A stretch of 6,614 bases of DNA from Aliikangiella sp964411875. GTDB lineage: Bacteria > Pseudomonadota > Gammaproteobacteria > Enterobacterales > Kangiellaceae. Below the pieces are notes generated by a model. The model saw nothing but the letters and a program-made list of their open reading frames with translations, was not told where the DNA came from and searched no databases. Below are positions 5,638 through 6,614 of the stretch, in pieces. Position numbers and translations under genes: made by a program. The stretch is taken from assembly GCA_964411875.1 (NCBI GenBank), contig CAYPMT010000124.1, forward strand, positions 1 through 6,614, written 5' to 3'. The first letter of the stretch is position 1; each line of letters begins with the position of its first letter.

Positions 5638-6018
5638 ATGAGCAAAAGTAAAAAGTATTCCTATCAAGTAACAAAAGAATCAGATACTTGCTGGAGTGCC
5701 TCGATTATTCGTCAGGTATCCTCAAAAAAAACCAATGTATCAAAAACACAAAGTGATTTTAAAACAGAGGAAGAAGCAACTATATGGGCAAAAGCTGAGT
5801 TAACAGCCTTTGAAGAAATTCAAAACACTCAGAACTCACGTAAAAACGAACAACGTAAAGCCAACAGCACGATTCGCGCTGAAAGATCCAGCCGTAAAGC
5901 AGCTAAAACTGCAGCTGATAAAGCTGAGGCGGAGAAAGCTGCATCAGAAGCAGAGAAAGCGAGTGAGTCTGTTGCTGATAGTGAGGGTTTTGACGATTAT
6001 GGTGATAACTATATCTAG
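5638..6018 (+). CDS. DUF3622-like small protein with Ala/Lys/Glu-rich tail
   Basis: A 126-residue soluble protein with no signal peptide or membrane segment. Residues 1-65 (KKYSYQVT...CWSASIIRQVSSKKT.VSK.Q..F.TEEEA..WA.AEL) resemble the DUF3622 family as I remember it from Vibrio: a short beta-rich start, a KKT-VSK-Q core and an amphipathic helix. Function is unknown in that family. Residues about 66-112 are strongly charged and rich in Ala, Lys, Glu and Ser, probably a long helix or coiled coil, and the protein ends in an acidic, Gly/Tyr-containing tail (SEGFDDYGDNYI). The family members I recall are shorter, so the tail may be a lineage-specific addition. ATG is chosen as the only Met at the N-terminus, though the Shine-Dalgarno is weak (AAAGAA, too far). 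It is transcribed divergently from the operon and may share control with it. Confidence 0.75.
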   Translation: MSKSKKYSYQVTKESDTCWSASIIRQVSSKKTNVSKTQSDFKTEEEATIWAKAELTAFEEIQNTQNSRKNEQRKANSTIRAERSSRKAAKTAADKAEAEKAASEAEKASESVADSEGFDDYGDNYI

Positions 6019-6037
6019 AATGGGTTGAGTACGAATT

Positions 6038-6053
6038 AGGCCCCTAGCCTTTT
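6038..6053 (+). terminator. Weak terminator-like hairpin after the DUF3622-like gene
   Basis: AGGC (6038-6041) and GCCT (6047-6050) can pair around a CCCTA loop, followed by TTT, 19 bp past the stop. Four pairs and a short T-run make this a weak candidate. Confidence 0.3.
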
Positions 6054-6060
6054 AAATACG

Positions 6061-6079
6061 TTTTAAAGCTGCTTTAAAA
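6061..6079. repeat. 19-bp perfect palindrome with one central base
   Basis: TTTTAAAGC-T-GCTTTAAAA is symmetric around a single base, in the spacer between two convergent genes. No T-run follows on either strand, so it is not a standard terminator; it could be a protein-binding site or a 3'-end stabilising hairpin. Confidence 0.5.
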
Positions 6080-6256
6080 TACCTTATAAATTTATTGCGT
6101 ATTCAATTCGTCTCACACTAGTTTTATAAAAGAAATTCGATTCTATCGATTTGTCACTAAAGTGATCCTTGACAGCTCGTTCTTTGGTTTTAACTGTTGA
6201 TTTTTTGCTGCTCGACTTAATGTCGCATCTTCTACTTTTAATAGAGTTTAAAATCG

Positions 6257-6511
6257 CTAAAGCTCATCTAAGTTAACTTTAATGCTTTCCCTTTCAATTC
6301 GCCCATTAGCCAATACGGCTAATCCAACATCATCTAGTCGATCAAATATCTCTTCCCATAACTCAGAAGGTACACAGTAAAAAACTGCTTGATCATCATT
6401 AAGTATAGCCACTGGAAAACCTTCACCAGTAGACACCACTTCGATTGGATTCTTTTTTAATTCTGAAATAGTTGCTGAGCTATTAGCCAAGGTTTTGTTA
6501 ACTTTACTCAT
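6257..6511 (-). CDS. Phd/YefM-family (StbD-like) antitoxin, apparently orphan
   Basis: An 84-residue protein of the usual length for this antitoxin family. Residues 12-50 follow the family pattern: SATISELKKNPIEVV (12-26), a short GEGFPVAILND turn and strand (29-39), then AVFYCVPSELWEEIFDRLDD (42-61). The N-terminal part would dimerise and bind operator DNA; the C-terminal part (about 62-84) would wrap around and neutralise a RelE/ParE-type toxin. Start: ATG at 6511 with AGGA eight bases upstream. That AGGA is one arm of AGGA-T-TCCT (6515-6523), which may be part of an autoregulatory site or shade the ribosome site. No toxin follows in the 238 bp to the next gene. A partial gene ends 33 bp upstream on the same strand. 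It could protect against a toxin encoded elsewhere, be a decayed module, or act as a plain regulator. Confidence 0.8.
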   Translation of the reverse strand: MSKVNKTLANSSATISELKKNPIEVVSTGEGFPVAILNDDQAVFYCVPSELWEEIFDRLDDVGLAVLANGRIERESIKVNLDEL

Positions 6512-6544
6512 TCAAGGAATCCTAAATTAAATGAACACATTCTT

Positions 6545-6614
6545 TCAGTTCAAGCTGACAACTTCTTCTTTAATGCTTTCCCAAGAGACCGTCTTTACAG
6601 CCCCTGATTCCAAC
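6545..6614 (-). CDS. C-terminal end of an upstream gene, possible addiction-module component
   Basis: An open frame enters from the right edge and ends at TGA (6547-6545), giving the last 22 residues, which include SGAVKTVSWESIKEEV. A short helix-ending tail with W-E-x-x-K resembles the end of the 'putative addiction module component' family, whose members often finish G....-isWeevK. It is on the same strand and only 33 bp ahead of the Phd/YefM-like antitoxin, so the two are likely co-transcribed. With so few residues the frame could be fortuitous or belong to another family. Confidence 0.4.
   Translation of the reverse strand, partial: LESGAVKTVSWESIKEEVVSLN

Larger units (their letters stand above)
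6019..6256. other. Convergent spacer without a supportable gene
   Basis: Apart from the weak hairpin and the 19-bp palindrome, this stretch holds no gene with a start codon. On the minus strand a 59-codon frame without a usable ATG, GTG or TTG near its beginning spans 6263-6084 and overlaps the end of the antitoxin gene; it is rich in Lys and Ser and matches nothing I know. A second, 34-codon run (6247-6143) is also open. A small inverted repeat TCACT-AA-AGTGA lies near 6152-6163. This is where a toxin partner of the antitoxin would be expected, and none is recognisable. Confidence 0.5.

Noticed and set aside
5810..6028. 72-codon plus-strand frame within the DUF3622-like gene
   Set aside because: A +1 shadow of the Ala/Lys/Glu-rich coding region, producing a basic low-complexity translation.
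6169..6198. Plus-strand TTGACA at 6169 as a promoter
   Set aside because: At 16-18 bp spacing the -10 candidates (TAACTG, AACTGT) are poor, and no plus-strand gene follows.
6019..6256. Integron attC site or cassette boundary near the antitoxin gene
   Set aside because: Antitoxin genes are common in Vibrio integron cassettes, but I could not find paired RYYYAAC/GTTRRRY core sites with the expected inner symmetry.

Overview
The window is AT-rich bacterial DNA. Its gene content suggests a marine gammaproteobacterium of the Vibrionales/Alteromonadales type: a DUF3622-like small protein (a family I know mainly from Vibrio and relatives), an outer-membrane porin with a C-terminal Phe, and a large membrane GGDEF/EAL protein. 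The genus cannot be fixed from the sequence alone. There are no rRNA or tRNA genes, CRISPR arrays or recognisable insertion sequences.

Layout: (i) 1-487, minus strand, the N-terminal part of a 2OG-Fe(II) oxygenase that runs off the left edge. (ii) 488-651, a short spacer with a weak hairpin. (iii) 652-5221, a tight three-gene minus-strand operon, transcribed right to left. It encodes a short secreted PstS/PBP-like protein (4751-5221), a beta-barrel porin (3538-4758, overlapping the previous gene by 8 bp) and a 955-residue inner-membrane GGDEF-EAL protein (652-3519, TTG start, 18 bp after the porin stop). (iv) 5222-5637, a divergent regulatory region. It holds a good sigma70-type promoter for the operon (TTGACA-17-TAAACT), an imperfect palindrome over its -35, a roughly 205-nt leader and an extended -10 element for the rightward gene. 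(v) 5638-6018, plus strand, the DUF3622-like gene. (vi) 6019-6256, a convergent spacer with a 19-bp palindrome. (vii) 6257-6511, minus strand, a Phd/YefM (StbD-like) antitoxin with no toxin behind it, preceded at the right edge by the 3' end of another probable addiction-module gene (6545-6614).

How the genes may work together: the operon places a solute-binding-like periplasmic protein, an outer-membrane channel and a transmembrane cyclic-di-GMP enzyme under one promoter. The EAL domain keeps every catalytic residue I can check. The GGDEF domain is AGDEF with several substitutions, so net phosphodiesterase activity is the more likely output. The simplest model is an envelope-spanning sensor: a ligand enters through the porin, is bound by the PBP-like protein, and the bound or free protein acts on the periplasmic domain of the GGDEF-EAL protein. 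This parallels NspS-MbaA in Vibrio cholerae, but it is inference. The most unusual non-coding signal is a TGGAAGGCTA element found in the operon leader, in the leader of the divergent gene (opposite sense), and as part of a hairpin just inside the GGDEF-EAL gene.
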